From contig JBCCGK010000001.1 of assembly GCA_039029315.1 (NCBI GenBank), positions 124,001 through 188,000 on the forward strand: DNA of 64,000 nt. The letters are read 5' to 3'. The notes beneath the pieces were generated by a model that had not been told where the DNA came from, searched no databases, and saw only the letters and a program-made list of their open reading frames with translations. The stretch's first letter is position 1, and each line of letters begins with the position of its first letter. The position numbers and the translations under genes are program-made. The DNA comes from JBCCCJ01 sp039029315 (GTDB lineage: Bacteria > Bacteroidota > Bacteroidia > J057). This document shows, piece after piece, positions 7,841-16,590 of the stretch.

Positions 7841-9098
7841 CTTCTGATAATTGTACCGACTGAATACTATTCACCCAATCCGCTTGATGTGGGCTGACCA
7901 CTTTGATATAATTATCCGTGAAGCCGTACATCTGGCCATTTTCCTCTCTTCCCTCAAATAAGACCTTTCGGTTCTGCCCGAGGAATTGCTCATAAAAGTA
8001 GCGGCGCTTTTTCTCTGACAACATTCGCAGGCGTTTGCTACGCTGATGACGAATCTTCATCGGGACTGGATCAGGCAGTGTGATGGCATGCGTATTTTCC
8101 CGTTCAGAATAGGTGAATACATGGAGGTAGGCCACATCCAGTTCATTGAGGAAAAGATAGGTATCTTCAACATGCTGTTCTGATTCTCCTGGAAATCCAA
8201 CAATGACATCCACGCCTATGCAAGCATGTGGGATATGTGTGCGGATGTGGGCCACCCGTTCCTGATACAGCTCTCGTTTGTATCGGCGACGCATCTTGCC
8301 AAGCAGTTCATTGTTTCCGCTTTGGAGGGGAATATGAAAATGCGGCATGAATCGTTTGGATTGGGCCACAAATTCTATGATCTCATTGGTGAGAAGATTG
8401 GGTTCGATGGAGGAGATGCGAATGCGATCGACCCCTTCTACCTCATCGATGGCCTTTACTAGATCGAAGAAGTTTCGCTTTTCTGTGAGGCCTTTTCCAT
8501 AATCGCCCGTATTCACACCCGTCAACACAATTTCTCGCACACCATTGGCTGCAATGTCCTGCGCATTTCTGAGAATATTCTCCAGAGTATCACTTCTACT
8601 TTTGCCTCTGGCGAGTGGAATCGTACAGAAAGAACAAGTATAGTCGCAACCGTCCTGAATCTTCAGAAAGGTGCGTGTTCTGTCTCCCAGAGAGTAAGCA
8701 TCCACAAAGTCGCTCACTGTTGCAATCTCACTGTTATGGACACAGGGATTTTTTTCTTTGGTGAATTCCCGGACCAATTCCATGATGCGGAACTTGTCCC
8801 CTGCTCCCAAAACCATGTCTACGCCAGGAATTTCTGCAATCTCAGTCGGTTTGAGTTGGGCATAGCAGCCAACCACAATGACATAGCCGTCTGGATTTTG
8901 CTTCAATGCCTGACGAATGACACGCCGACATTTCTTATTGGCATTTTCTGTAACCGAGCAGGTATTGACGACATAGACATCCGCGGGTTCAGAAAATTCG
9001 GTTTTAGAGAATCCTGCTTCCAGAAACTGTCGACCGATGGCCGATGTTTCTGAGAAATTGAGCTTGCAGCCCAGTGTATGAAATGCGACAGTTTTCAT
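7761..9098 (-). CDS. mtaB: tRNA-t6A37 methylthiotransferase MtaB
   Basis: Radical SAM enzyme that converts t6A37 to ms2t6A37 in ANN-decoding tRNAs. Residues 1-130 form the UPF0004 domain, with the auxiliary cluster cysteines in LGCKLN, NTCSVT and GCYAQ. The radical SAM motif CDYTCSFC lies at about residue 150, followed by the GxGxxG-like region. The C-terminus holds a TRAM-type domain. The length of 445 residues is normal. The start is set at MKTVAFHTLGCK (9098); an upstream TTG would add four residues. The 3' end overlaps the convergent small membrane protein gene by 80 bp. Confidence 0.93.
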   Translation of the reverse strand: MKTVAFHTLGCKLNFSETSAIGRQFLEAGFSKTEFSEPADVYVVNTCSVTENANKKCRRVIRQALKQNPDGYVIVVGCYAQLKPTEIAEIPGVDMVLGAGDKFRIMELVREFTKEKNPCVHNSEIATVSDFVDAYSLGDRTRTFLKIQDGCDYTCSFCTIPLARGKSRSDTLENILRNAQDIAANGVREIVLTGVNTGDYGKGLTEKRNFFDLVKAIDEVEGVDRIRISSIEPNLLTNEIIEFVAQSKRFMPHFHIPLQSGNNELLGKMRRRYKRELYQERVAHIRTHIPHACIGVDVIVGFPGESEQHVEDTYLFLNELDVAYLHVFTYSERENTHAITLPDPVPMKIRHQRSKRLRMLSEKKRRYFYEQFLGQNRKVLFEGREENGQMYGFTDNYIKVVSPHQADWVNSIQSVQLSEVNAQGLMKIDADAVSTTRSLPQSVAK

Positions 9099-9229
9099 CT
9101 GTGGATGCAAAGATAGGAGTTTTCACCATCAAAATGTAAGATACCATTCACGAAAGCCTGAACTATTTTTTCCTTCTATGCGTACTTTGGAAGAGAAGCC
9201 GAACGTTATTTCACAAAACACACCCCTTT

Positions 9230-9880
9230 ATGCATCAGAAAATAGCGGTTCTTTTGTTGTCCTCTCTTTGCTTTACTTTCTCCTCTCTATCAGCACAATT
9301 TCTCGAAAAAGACCATCTTCAATTGGTTCTGCTGGAAGTCAGCAAGCCTGAAGATGTTGCGAAATGCTATACGAGTGAGTTTCATAAGCAAGAGGTGCAG
9401 ATCCCATTTGCATTTGAGGATACAATCAATAATCTGGGGGATTTTGAATTTGAGGAAGAGCCAATGGAAGGCCCTGACTGTTTTGTGCCGGATCTGAAAT
9501 TGATCTATCGGGAATACACCTACATTATAAGTCTGTACTGCAGCAAGGTGATGAAATTCAAAAACAAGACTCCCCATACGCCTTCTTCCAAACGGATTGA
9601 GAATGATCTGGTCATGACACCCACGGCTTTTTCCTATTTGCAAGGCTTGAAAAAACAGCATTTCGGAACTGTAGAACTGGCCCAGGATAGCATCATCCAG
9701 AAACTGGTAAAAACGGAGCCATTGGAAGATGCCTCTTCTGAAGAAGAATTGCTAGAGATCCTGCTGACCGAAAATTCTGAGACGGATGATAGCCGTGATC
9801 TGTTAGCACCCCAAGAGCGGTTTTTGGAAGATGAAAAGGAAGTTCTGGAGCTTGAGGATGAAGATGATCCTCGTCAGTGA
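9230..9880 (+). CDS. Exported protein of unknown function
   Basis: A 216-residue protein with a clear signal peptide (LLLSSLCFTFSSLSAQ). The mature part has a few cysteines (KCYTSEF, GPDCFVPD, YCSKVMKF) and a strongly acidic C-terminal third rich in Glu and Asp. I do not recognise the family. It is transcribed divergently from mtaB and ends one base before the end of the convergent trmD gene. Confidence 0.65.
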   Translation: MHQKIAVLLLSSLCFTFSSLSAQFLEKDHLQLVLLEVSKPEDVAKCYTSEFHKQEVQIPFAFEDTINNLGDFEFEEEPMEGPDCFVPDLKLIYREYTYIISLYCSKVMKFKNKTPHTPSSKRIENDLVMTPTAFSYLQGLKKQHFGTVELAQDSIIQKLVKTEPLEDASSEEELLEILLTENSETDDSRDLLAPQERFLEDEKEVLELEDEDDPRQ

Positions 9881-10567
9881 TCACTGGTCTTCTGAATCTA
9901 GCAAATCAGGTCGTCTCACCCGTGTCTTCTCAATAGCTTGTTCTTCTCGCCATGCATCAATCTTGGCGGCATGTCCTGATAGAAGCACCGGTGGAACGGT
10001 ATGGCCTTCGAATTCTGCTGGGCGGGTATACACGGGTGCATCCAACAGCTGATCCTGAAAAGAATCGAACAAGGCAGAACTTTCATCTCCCAATACTCCA
10101 GGAATCAATCTTGCTATTGCATCTGTGAGAACAAGTGCTGGCAGCTCTCCCCCTGATAATACATAATCTCCAATGGAGATCTCTTTGGTAAAAAAGAGGT
10201 CTCTGGCCCGTTGGTCCAAGCCCTTATAATGCCCTGCAAACAAGAGCAGGTTCTCATGAAGAGAAAAGGTATTTACCATTTTTTGGTCGAGCGTAAGACC
10301 ATCCGGCGTCAAAAAAATGATCTCATCATATTGTCTCTCCTTGCTGAGGTGCCGAATACATCGAGCAACAGGCTCTACCATCATGACCATTCCGGCTCCA
10401 CCTCCATAAGGATAATCATCAATCTGACGTTGCTTGTTCACAGCAAAGTCTCTCAAATCATGAATAACTACCTCAATCAGCCCCTTATCCTGGGCACGCT
10501 TGAGGATACTATGACTCAGCGGGCTGCCAAGTAGTTGTGGGACACAGGATACGATATCAATTCTCAT
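9881..10567 (-). CDS. trmD: tRNA (guanine-N1)-methyltransferase TrmD
   Basis: SPOUT-class enzyme that makes m1G37 in tRNAs reading CNN and GGG codons, preventing +1 frameshifts. The 228 residues show the start MRIDIVSCVPQLL, the DDYPYGGGAGMVM loop, the trefoil-knot segment SIGDYVLSGGELPAL and the C-terminal YTRPAEFEG...PPVLLSGHAAKIDAWR. It normally sits with rpsP, rimM and rplS, but here stands alone between an exported protein gene and a small RNA gene. Confidence 0.95.
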   Translation of the reverse strand: MRIDIVSCVPQLLGSPLSHSILKRAQDKGLIEVVIHDLRDFAVNKQRQIDDYPYGGGAGMVMMVEPVARCIRHLSKERQYDEIIFLTPDGLTLDQKMVNTFSLHENLLLFAGHYKGLDQRARDLFFTKEISIGDYVLSGGELPALVLTDAIARLIPGVLGDESSALFDSFQDQLLDAPVYTRPAEFEGHTVPPVLLSGHAAKIDAWREEQAIEKTRVRRPDLLDSEDQ

Positions 10568-10705
10568 GAAGAAGAAATGCGATAAATGTAGGAGAAAATG
10601 GGGCCAGTTTATCAGGGAAGGCGGTGTGATGATTTTGTTAATTTGTTAAAATTTACCTTCTATTTTTAATAAATCATTAATTTTTGATAAAAATTCTACC
10701 CAGAG

Positions 10706-10735
10706 TTGAGAATTTGGAAAAATGCTGATATCTTG
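10706..10735 (+). promoter_or_regulatory. Promoter of the first tRNA-like RNA
   Basis: A -33 TTG (10706-10708) and a -7 TATCTTG (10729-10735), separated by 20 bp, fit the Bacteroidota TTG-N(17-23)-TAnnTTTG pattern with one mismatch. Transcription should begin at about 10742. Confidence 0.55.
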
Positions 10736-10741
10736 CGTTCA

Positions 10742-10885
10742 TTCTAAGAACAACTAGATTTTGATAGGGTGAAGAGAGGAGTATAGTGGGGGTAAGGATG
10801 AAAAAGGTTCGATTCCTTTTCCTGTCACTCGCGAGTAGTAGTAGTCCTTTATTATGAATCCCCAATGAAATGTTGGGGATTTTTT
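10742..10885 (+). ncRNA. Small RNA with a tRNA acceptor/T-arm module (RNA 1)
   Basis: Between its promoter and terminator lies a 65-nt core, 10763-10827. GATAGGG pairs with TCCTGTC to give a 7-bp acceptor-like stem (two G-U pairs). AAAGG-TTCGATT-CCTTT forms a T arm with a normal TTC loop, and an A follows in the discriminator position. The 33 nt between the stems are almost all purine and cannot make D or anticodon arms, so this is not a normal tRNA. A palindrome ACTCGCGAGT follows at 10827-10836. Blocks of its sequence recur in RNA 2 at 11589-11700. Function unknown; I cannot place it in an Rfam family by eye. Confidence 0.55.
10857..10885 (+). terminator. Rho-independent terminator of RNA 1
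   Basis: AATCCCCAA and TTGGGGATT form a perfect 9-bp stem around a 7-nt loop (TGAAATG), followed by a T run. It separates RNA 1 from the convergent Lrp gene. Confidence 0.85.
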
Positions 10886-10905
10886 ATTTTTTGAAATAGG
10901 CATTT

Positions 10906-11409
10906 TTATCTTTTGCCTTTGGCAGGCGTATTCAACTCATCTTCTCTCAGAATCTGAATGGGGCGCTTCATGCTTTCTTCCAAAGAAATGAAGGTTTCCG
11001 TGCGCTGAATTCCCTCAATGGGTTGCACCTTATCATTCAGAATGCTTCTCAATTCCCGCGTATTTCTGCTGATTATTTTGAGAAAAATCCCGTATCTTCC
11101 AGTGGTATAGTGGATTTCGGTGATTTCTGGAATTTGGTCCAATTGTTTGACGATGCGATTGTAGAGAGAGCCTTTTTCCAAAAACATTCCCACAAATGCA
11201 CAAATATCATATCCCAGACTGCTTGCGTCAATTTCCAGATGCGAGCCTTTGACGACATTCATGCCGATGAGCTTTTTCATTCGCACGTGCACAGTCCCAC
11301 CAGATACCTGTAATCTTTTGGCAATTTCTGTGTACGGAATTTGCGCATCTTCCATCAACATGGACAAAATCTGCAGATCAAGTTTATCAATTTCAAAATT
11401 TGCGGCCAT
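10906..11409 (-). CDS. Lrp/AsnC family transcriptional regulator
   Basis: A 167-residue DNA-binding regulator. The N-terminal HTH reads LDLQILSMLMEDAQIPYTEIAKRLQVS...VHVRMKKL (residues 9-50). The C-terminal RAM/ligand domain has GYDICAFVGMFLEKGS and TGRYGIFLKIISR. Lrp-type proteins respond to amino acids and often control their own gene. It lies between two homologous tRNA-like RNA genes, which is striking, but no direct regulatory link can be read from the sequence. The start at MAANFEIDKLDLQIL is standard for Bacteroidota members. Confidence 0.92.
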   Translation of the reverse strand: MAANFEIDKLDLQILSMLMEDAQIPYTEIAKRLQVSGGTVHVRMKKLIGMNVVKGSHLEIDASSLGYDICAFVGMFLEKGSLYNRIVKQLDQIPEITEIHYTTGRYGIFLKIISRNTRELRSILNDKVQPIEGIQRTETFISLEESMKRPIQILREDELNTPAKGKR

Positions 11410-11496
11410 ATTCAGATCTTGATTTTATTGTATTTTAAATAATTTCGCAACAACATTGAATTATTTGCAAATATTGTAAATTTTTGTTGAAATATT

Positions 11497-11527
11497 TTGA
11501 ATTTTGATGTATTCATTCCTATCTTTG
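11497..11527 (+). promoter_or_regulatory. Promoter of the second tRNA-like RNA
   Basis: TTG at 11497-11499 and a perfect TATCTTTG at 11520-11527, with a 20-bp spacer, form a full Bacteroidota promoter. It points away from the Lrp gene toward the tRNA-like core about 60 bp downstream. Confidence 0.65.
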
Positions 11528-11588
11528 TATCAGATCAAACGATCACGCTCTTTCAACATGCAAAACATCACAAATCTTTTAAATCAAC

Positions 11589-11700
11589 TGTAGGGTGATG
11601 AAACTGGCAGCCATGCCCTCTGGTCTCGGGGGTGGGGGTTAGGGACAAATTCCGGCGACGGAACTAACTACCTCGTGAAGGTTCGAATCCTTCCCCTACA
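11589..11700 (+). ncRNA. 112-nt class II tRNA-like RNA (RNA 2)
   Basis: The acceptor stem TGTAGGG/CCCTACA is a perfect 7 bp, and GAAGG-TTCGAAT-CCTTC is a perfect T arm. The D region (ATGAAACTGGCAGCCAT) and CCCTC stem look like tRNA-Leu. Departures from a tRNA: the loop TGGTCTC has G instead of the invariant U33, so the formal anticodon would be GTC; the base after the acceptor is G, not the A needed for Leu; and the variable region is 44 nt, with a GTTAG/CTAAC stem topped by a TTCCG-GCGA-CGGAA GNRA hairpin. Normal class II tRNAs are 85-95 nt. Probably a tRNA-derived non-coding RNA; a degenerate tRNA-Leu is the alternative. Confidence 0.6.
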
Positions 11701-11723
11701 GCAGTTTGATACCAATCCATTTA

Positions 11724-12881
11724 CTAACCCTCTTCTTTTTCGGAGAGGGTTTTTTCATACATATTCATTCTCTGACGCATAACCTTAAGATCTTGTTGAA
11801 GCTTCTTAATGGTATTCTCGACATCTGCATCCAAAGTCTGTGATGAGCCACTATTGCTCTTGGTCGAGCTAGAACTACTGCTTCCACTATTCACAGTCCC
11901 ACTGGATGAACTGCTCTCATTCCTGCTTCCATTATCCTTATCCTTGGAACCAAATAAATTGGAGAAGATGCCCCGTCCCTGTTGCTTGTCAGTCTCCATT
12001 TCTGTCAATCGTTGCTGAAGGGCATGCATACTTTCACGCATCGCTACCTGATTGGCCAAGGCATCTTCCTTTGCCCTCCCATAGTTGATCTGGAACTTGA
12101 ATAATCTGCTGGGAAGTTCGATGATCGCACCAACTAGCTTGAGTGGCGCACCAATAAATGCCATGGCTGAACTGGGCTTTGTGAGATTGATGGATGTGGG
12201 GTAGCCGTAGTCTGTGAACTGAACCTCAAAATCCGTTCGCACCCATGCCGCTTGAGGGATCTCAATAAAATGAATGTTATGTGGATCGGGAACCCGAAGA
12301 AGCTGGGACTGAATAAGCGTCCCATCCTGGATTAAGCGAAGCTCCACAGTAGTCATAGGTTTGCAATAGATGCCGGACCTATTGTCAGAAGAAGTTGGTT
12401 CGCCTGGATCCGACTTCCCCAATACCTTGAATTCAAGAGAGAGGGTCTCGTTATTTCTTTGCAGTTGGTGATTGACCCCTGCCAATTGCCTTGCATCAAA
12501 TGGGTCCACCTGAAGTTGTAGGATCGGAACATCTCTGGTACCAGAAGGCGGAACAGATACGATCTCTGTGATGGCACTTCCAAGATCCACAAGTTTGTTG
12601 ACAAATTCTCCGGTTTGATCATCGATGGACGTTCTGATACTACTCAGAAAGCCCGAATCATTGAATGTGATGTGGATTTCATCACTGGAAAATATGCTGG
12701 GATTGTATCGAAAGAAATATTGATGGTCTGGATCTGGGATCAATTCAGTCTCAGCGTCTGCCAGATAATAGGAGGAGCCTGCCTGATAAAGAGAAATAGA
12801 GACAAGCGCTTTTGGCAAGACATATCCGTATAAATTCCCCGCCTTTGGCGAGTTAAGTGAGGCGAGAATATTTCGGGCCAT
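11724..12881 (-). CDS. Hypothetical protein with Ser-rich linker and C-terminal coiled coil
   Basis: A 385-residue protein without an evident signal peptide. Residues 1-270 look beta-rich with repeated YYLADAETELIPDPDH and YFFRYNPS-like elements, and probably form one or two all-beta domains. Residues 270-315 are charged helix, followed by a long Ser/Asn/Gly linker (residues 320-350) and a terminal coiled coil (VENTIKKLQQDLKVMRQRM). I do not recognise the family. Its last codons contain the RNA 2 terminator hairpin. The 247 bp upstream are very AT-rich. Confidence 0.7.
   Translation of the reverse strand: MARNILASLNSPKAGNLYGYVLPKALVSISLYQAGSSYYLADAETELIPDPDHQYFFRYNPSIFSSDEIHITFNDSGFLSSIRTSIDDQTGEFVNKLVDLGSAITEIVSVPPSGTRDVPILQLQVDPFDARQLAGVNHQLQRNNETLSLEFKVLGKSDPGEPTSSDNRSGIYCKPMTTVELRLIQDGTLIQSQLLRVPDPHNIHFIEIPQAAWVRTDFEVQFTDYGYPTSINLTKPSSAMAFIGAPLKLVGAIIELPSRLFKFQINYGRAKEDALANQVAMRESMHALQQRLTEMETDKQQGRGIFSNLFGSKDKDNGSRNESSSSSGTVNSGSSSSSSTKSNSGSSQTLDADVENTIKKLQQDLKVMRQRMNMYEKTLSEKEEG
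11726..11755 (+). terminator. Rho-independent terminator of RNA 2
   Basis: AACCCTCT pairs with AGAGGGTT (11744-11751), followed by a T run to 11755. The hairpin lies inside the last codons of the convergent gene on the other strand. Confidence 0.75.
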
Positions 12882-13128
12882 ATAGATTTTATTATTCTAA
12901 CAAATAGTCTTAGCAAGATATAAAAATTCTCACAAATGGCAGGATATTTTTCAATTATTGAAATTCTTCTCAATATGGACTATTTGTTTAATAAAAATCG
13001 AATAAAATTATTTTTATGTTAAACAATAATGGATATTTGGTTAATTTTTGAGAAATATTTTTGGATAAGCAAGAGTCAGAATTCTTTCCTGTTTTTTCTC
13101 ATTTCGAATCATACATGACATCCCTACT

Positions 13129-16092
13129 TCATTCTGCCAACAAGTTTTGTTGAAAAGAATAGAGTGCTTCATATACCTGATCCATCAGTAGAATTCTAAC
13201 ATTCTCTCTCAATAGCAAGCGGTTGCTCGCATAAGGGAAGGTTCTGTTCGATAAGAAGATAAAAATAAGATCCTGGACAGGATCAATCCATACACAGGTC
13301 CCCGTAAATCCTGTATGGCCGTAAGTGGCGGGAGATGCATAGGAAGAGGTTGGAGAAGGATTTCGTTTTCTTGGATTTAGTTCTGGTTTGTCCCACCCAA
13401 GTCCTTTGCGACTATTGACCAGATGTTTTTTTGTAAAATAACCAATCGTTCCTTTTCTCAGATAATATTCCCCTCCAAAACTCCCTCCATTCTTAATCAT
13501 CATCATGACCTTTGCCAAATCGTATACATTGGAGAACAGGCCCGCATGTCCAGCTACACCGCCGAGAATGGCTGCGGAGGGGTCATGGACAAACCCTTGA
13601 ATTACTGTGTGTCGCCAAAAGGTATCAGCTTCTGTTGGAGGGCAAAACGTTGGATCACCATAAATGTGTGGTTTGAAATAGGTTTGATTCATGCCGAGAT
13701 GCTGATAAAAATTCTCTCTTGCATACTCATTCAGGGGCTTGCCTGTGATGGCATGGATAACTTCTCCCATGAGGATCATGCCGATATCACTGTATCTGAC
13801 TCTGGTGGTGTTGCGGACAGGAAGATCCCGAATCCATTTCCACACGCTATCATTCAGGGTCTCGGTCGTATACAGAGCAGGAGCGATTTGGTCAGTATGG
13901 GATCGCGTCGGGAAATAGCTGAAGTATTGTTTGTCAAGTTGGCGGGTCTCCTCGGAGGCATAGCTATGCTTGTAAAACGGATACCAACCTGGAAGTCCTG
14001 CATTGTGTTGAAGCAATCTTCGAGGGGTTAATTCGGCTTTGTTGCTTTTGCGCAACTCTGGAAGATAGGTGCTAATCGGCGCATCCAGGTCTAGTCTGCC
14101 TTGCTCCACCAGATCCATGGTGCACAGGGTGGTGGCAGCGACCTTGGTTACAGAAGCCAAATCATAAGTATGCTGATAAGAATCTATCAGCGTGCCTCTT
14201 CGACCATACTCTGTTCTCCCAAAAGACTTGTCATATACAATACTTCTATCCTTGACCACAAGAACCTGACAGCCAGGCATGGCTTGTCTGTCGATGTAGT
14301 GAAGGGCGATGGAATCAATCCGATGGAGCACCCGACTATCCAATCCTTTTGCTTCTGGAATCGCAAAGCCGAACCGCACTGCCTCCGGCACAATGACTCC
14401 CATTCCCTCCTGGAAGTCATCAGAGGCACTCACAGGAAGTCTGCCAGTAATAGGCAACCCGCCAAACAAAGCCATGGCTGCTCCTTCTTGCGCATCTTTG
14501 GCCGTCTCATATGCCACCAATACAGCATCCTCCTCTCCAAAGAATCGAAGGGCATAGGGATTGCCAAACAAAACCAGGGCGGTTTCTGACCCTTGTCTGG
14601 ACAGTTCTTGACAAAACTGGCTGGCTGACTGCCTGATGCCAAAATTCATAGATGCACGTTGATTCATCCCAAACATACCGATGATCACAGTATTGAACAG
14701 TTCCAGTCTTTTCAGCAGTTGATTTCTCTCTTGTGTGGTGAAATTTTTTCGGAGGTAAAAGCGCTGAATGTCTCCATATTTTCGAAGGGTCAGGTCAAAG
14801 GTAGAATTGCTACTTCCCCCAATCTGAACGTAGGCGATGTCTCGTTGTGCCAATCGCTGAAGAGGAATCATACCTCCTTGATTCTTGGCCAGGGTGAGAG
14901 AGGAGTGGTACAGCTTCCTTCTAAGGATGTTGCCTTCTGAACTGTTGAGATCTTCTTCCAACTGATCCGGAGAGAGAGGGCTTGGATTTGCCAGACCTAT
15001 TCGAAACTTGGCAAGTAATATCCTGCGAACCCGCTGGTCAAGTTCAGCTTCTGTTACTTCCTCATTGAGGATTGCTTCCTTGATTCTTCGGGCAGAGCGC
15101 GGAATGTTGGAGGGAAAGAGCAAGATATCATTTCCTGCCAGAAAAGCCTGAAGTGAGACTTCATCTGGTGAGAGATCTTTGGCAACTCCCTGCATATTCA
15201 GTGCATCGGTGATCACCAATCCCCGATAGTCGAGGCTGTCTCTCAATAAGCCTGTTACGACCCTGCGAGAAAGAGTAGTTGCCTGATCTGGCCGAGGATC
15301 GAGCGAAGGAATCTGCAAATGAGCCACCATCAAAGACTGAACACCAGCCTGAATCAATTTCACAAAGGGATACAACTCCAGGGTGTCTAGTCGATGAAGA
15401 TCGTGCTTGATCAATGGCAAAGCATGGTGAGAATCTGTATCTGTGTCTCCATGTCCTGGAAAGTGCTTGGCACAAGCAATGACGCCCTGGCCTTGGAGAC
15501 CTCTGGTGAACATGATACCTTTCCTCGCAACATTGAATTTATTCTCCCCATAAGATCGATAATTGATCACCGGATTGCGTGAATTATTGTTGACATCCAC
15601 AACGGGAGCGAAATTCATGCCTACTCCTACACGCCGCAACTCTTTGGCCATTTGACTGCCCATATCATAGAGAAGACTGTCATCAGTGATGGCACCAAGC
15701 GTCATGTTCTTGGGGAAAGGCTGGACCCCCTTGAGCCGCATACTAAGCCCCCATTCGGCATCCTGAGCGATCAGCAAAGGGACATTGGCGAGGCGTTGAT
15801 ATCGATTGACGAGTTGAAGTTGAGATGCGGGATTCCCTTGCATAAAGATAATCCCGCCGAGATAGTCATCCCGAACCAGTTTCTCGACGAATTGATATTC
15901 TTTTTCATCCTTGTTGGAAAAGGTCGCCACCATGAATAGCTGTCCGATTTTTTCCTCCAGACTGAGGCTACTCAAAACACTATCAGCCCAGGCAAGACCT
16001 TCAGACTCGGGATGGGGAAATTCAGGGGAAGAATGATCAAAAGAACTCAAAAGGAGCCCCACTGGCATCAGAAGGCAAATCAGGTACTTCAT
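13129..16092 (-). CDS. GH3 beta-N-acetylhexosaminidase fused to a class C beta-lactamase-like serine hydrolase
   Basis: A 987-residue exported protein with a signal peptide (YLICLLMPVGLLLSSF). The GH3 domain (residues 35-400) has the NagZ-type KHFPGHGDTDTDSHHALP motif, with catalytic His and Asp, and the nucleophile region VITDALNMQG. A GH3 C-terminal-like domain follows. Residues 590-985 form a penicillin-binding/beta-lactamase-like domain with SVTK (nucleophile Ser and Lys), YSDIG in place of YxN, and HTGFTG for the third motif. The fusion is a recurrent Bacteroidota form; a role in cell-wall muropeptide trimming or recycling is the likely reading. Confidence 0.92.
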   Translation of the reverse strand: MKYLICLLMPVGLLLSSFDHSSPEFPHPESEGLAWADSVLSSLSLEEKIGQLFMVATFSNKDEKEYQFVEKLVRDDYLGGIIFMQGNPASQLQLVNRYQRLANVPLLIAQDAEWGLSMRLKGVQPFPKNMTLGAITDDSLLYDMGSQMAKELRRVGVGMNFAPVVDVNNNSRNPVINYRSYGENKFNVARKGIMFTRGLQGQGVIACAKHFPGHGDTDTDSHHALPLIKHDLHRLDTLELYPFVKLIQAGVQSLMVAHLQIPSLDPRPDQATTLSRRVVTGLLRDSLDYRGLVITDALNMQGVAKDLSPDEVSLQAFLAGNDILLFPSNIPRSARRIKEAILNEEVTEAELDQRVRRILLAKFRIGLANPSPLSPDQLEEDLNSSEGNILRRKLYHSSLTLAKNQGGMIPLQRLAQRDIAYVQIGGSSNSTFDLTLRKYGDIQRFYLRKNFTTQERNQLLKRLELFNTVIIGMFGMNQRASMNFGIRQSASQFCQELSRQGSETALVLFGNPYALRFFGEEDAVLVAYETAKDAQEGAAMALFGGLPITGRLPVSASDDFQEGMGVIVPEAVRFGFAIPEAKGLDSRVLHRIDSIALHYIDRQAMPGCQVLVVKDRSIVYDKSFGRTEYGRRGTLIDSYQHTYDLASVTKVAATTLCTMDLVEQGRLDLDAPISTYLPELRKSNKAELTPRRLLQHNAGLPGWYPFYKHSYASEETRQLDKQYFSYFPTRSHTDQIAPALYTTETLNDSVWKWIRDLPVRNTTRVRYSDIGMILMGEVIHAITGKPLNEYARENFYQHLGMNQTYFKPHIYGDPTFCPPTEADTFWRHTVIQGFVHDPSAAILGGVAGHAGLFSNVYDLAKVMMMIKNGGSFGGEYYLRKGTIGYFTKKHLVNSRKGLGWDKPELNPRKRNPSPTSSYASPATYGHTGFTGTCVWIDPVQDLIFIFLSNRTFPYASNRLLLRENVRILLMDQVYEALYSFQQNLLAE

Positions 16093-16104
16093 GTTTTGCT
16101 CAGG

Positions 16105-16590
16105 TCAGAATATTTCTCGAAATAGGTTCAAATACAGCTGAAATTCGCCAAATTCGGGCAATTTCCCAAATATGCCAAGCGGAAGAATTCCATTTTCGAA
16201 GGAATTTCCAAAATCGAGAATATTGCTACTCTCACTGAAGCCCGGAAGTCTCAGCTTGACACGCTCCTGATCCTCAAGCAGGACAAGGCATGGTCCAACG
16301 GGCTGTCGGTGATTCCCAAAACATCTTCTATGCGTTGCACAGGGACTTCTGTACAACTCGATCGAAGAGATGTTCAATGGGCTGAAAAGAGATAATGGTG
16401 GACAGACACACTTCTAATCTGGAAGGAGGAACCAGGCAGTGTCTCCCTCGATCTGGACATACACAGTTTCTTTGTCAAACTTGAGCGAGGTAAAGGGGGA
16501 GGTTTTTTCGAGAGTCAGGACCTTATCTGAAGAATGACAAGACAATAGCATGAACAGAAAAGAAAGGAGAAGGTCAATGAACGTTTTCAT
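16105..16590 (-). pseudogene. Broken small lipoprotein gene
   Basis: Starting at ATG 16590, the minus strand encodes a lipoprotein signal (LLSFLFMLLSC) and continues to a TAG at 16414. Protein-like sequence then carries on across frames: EVCLSTIISFQPIEHLFDRVV, then VQRIEDVLGITDSPLDHA, then RVKLRLPGFSESSNILDFGNSFENG, to a stop at 16105. This looks like one gene of about 160 codons with two or more frameshifts, either decay or sequence error. Family not recognised. Confidence 0.5.

Noticed and set aside
11589..11700. Annotation as a functional tRNA-Leu or tRNA-Asp gene
   Set aside because: The Leu-like body lacks U33 and the A discriminator, the formal anticodon GTC does not fit a class II body, and the variable region is far too long.
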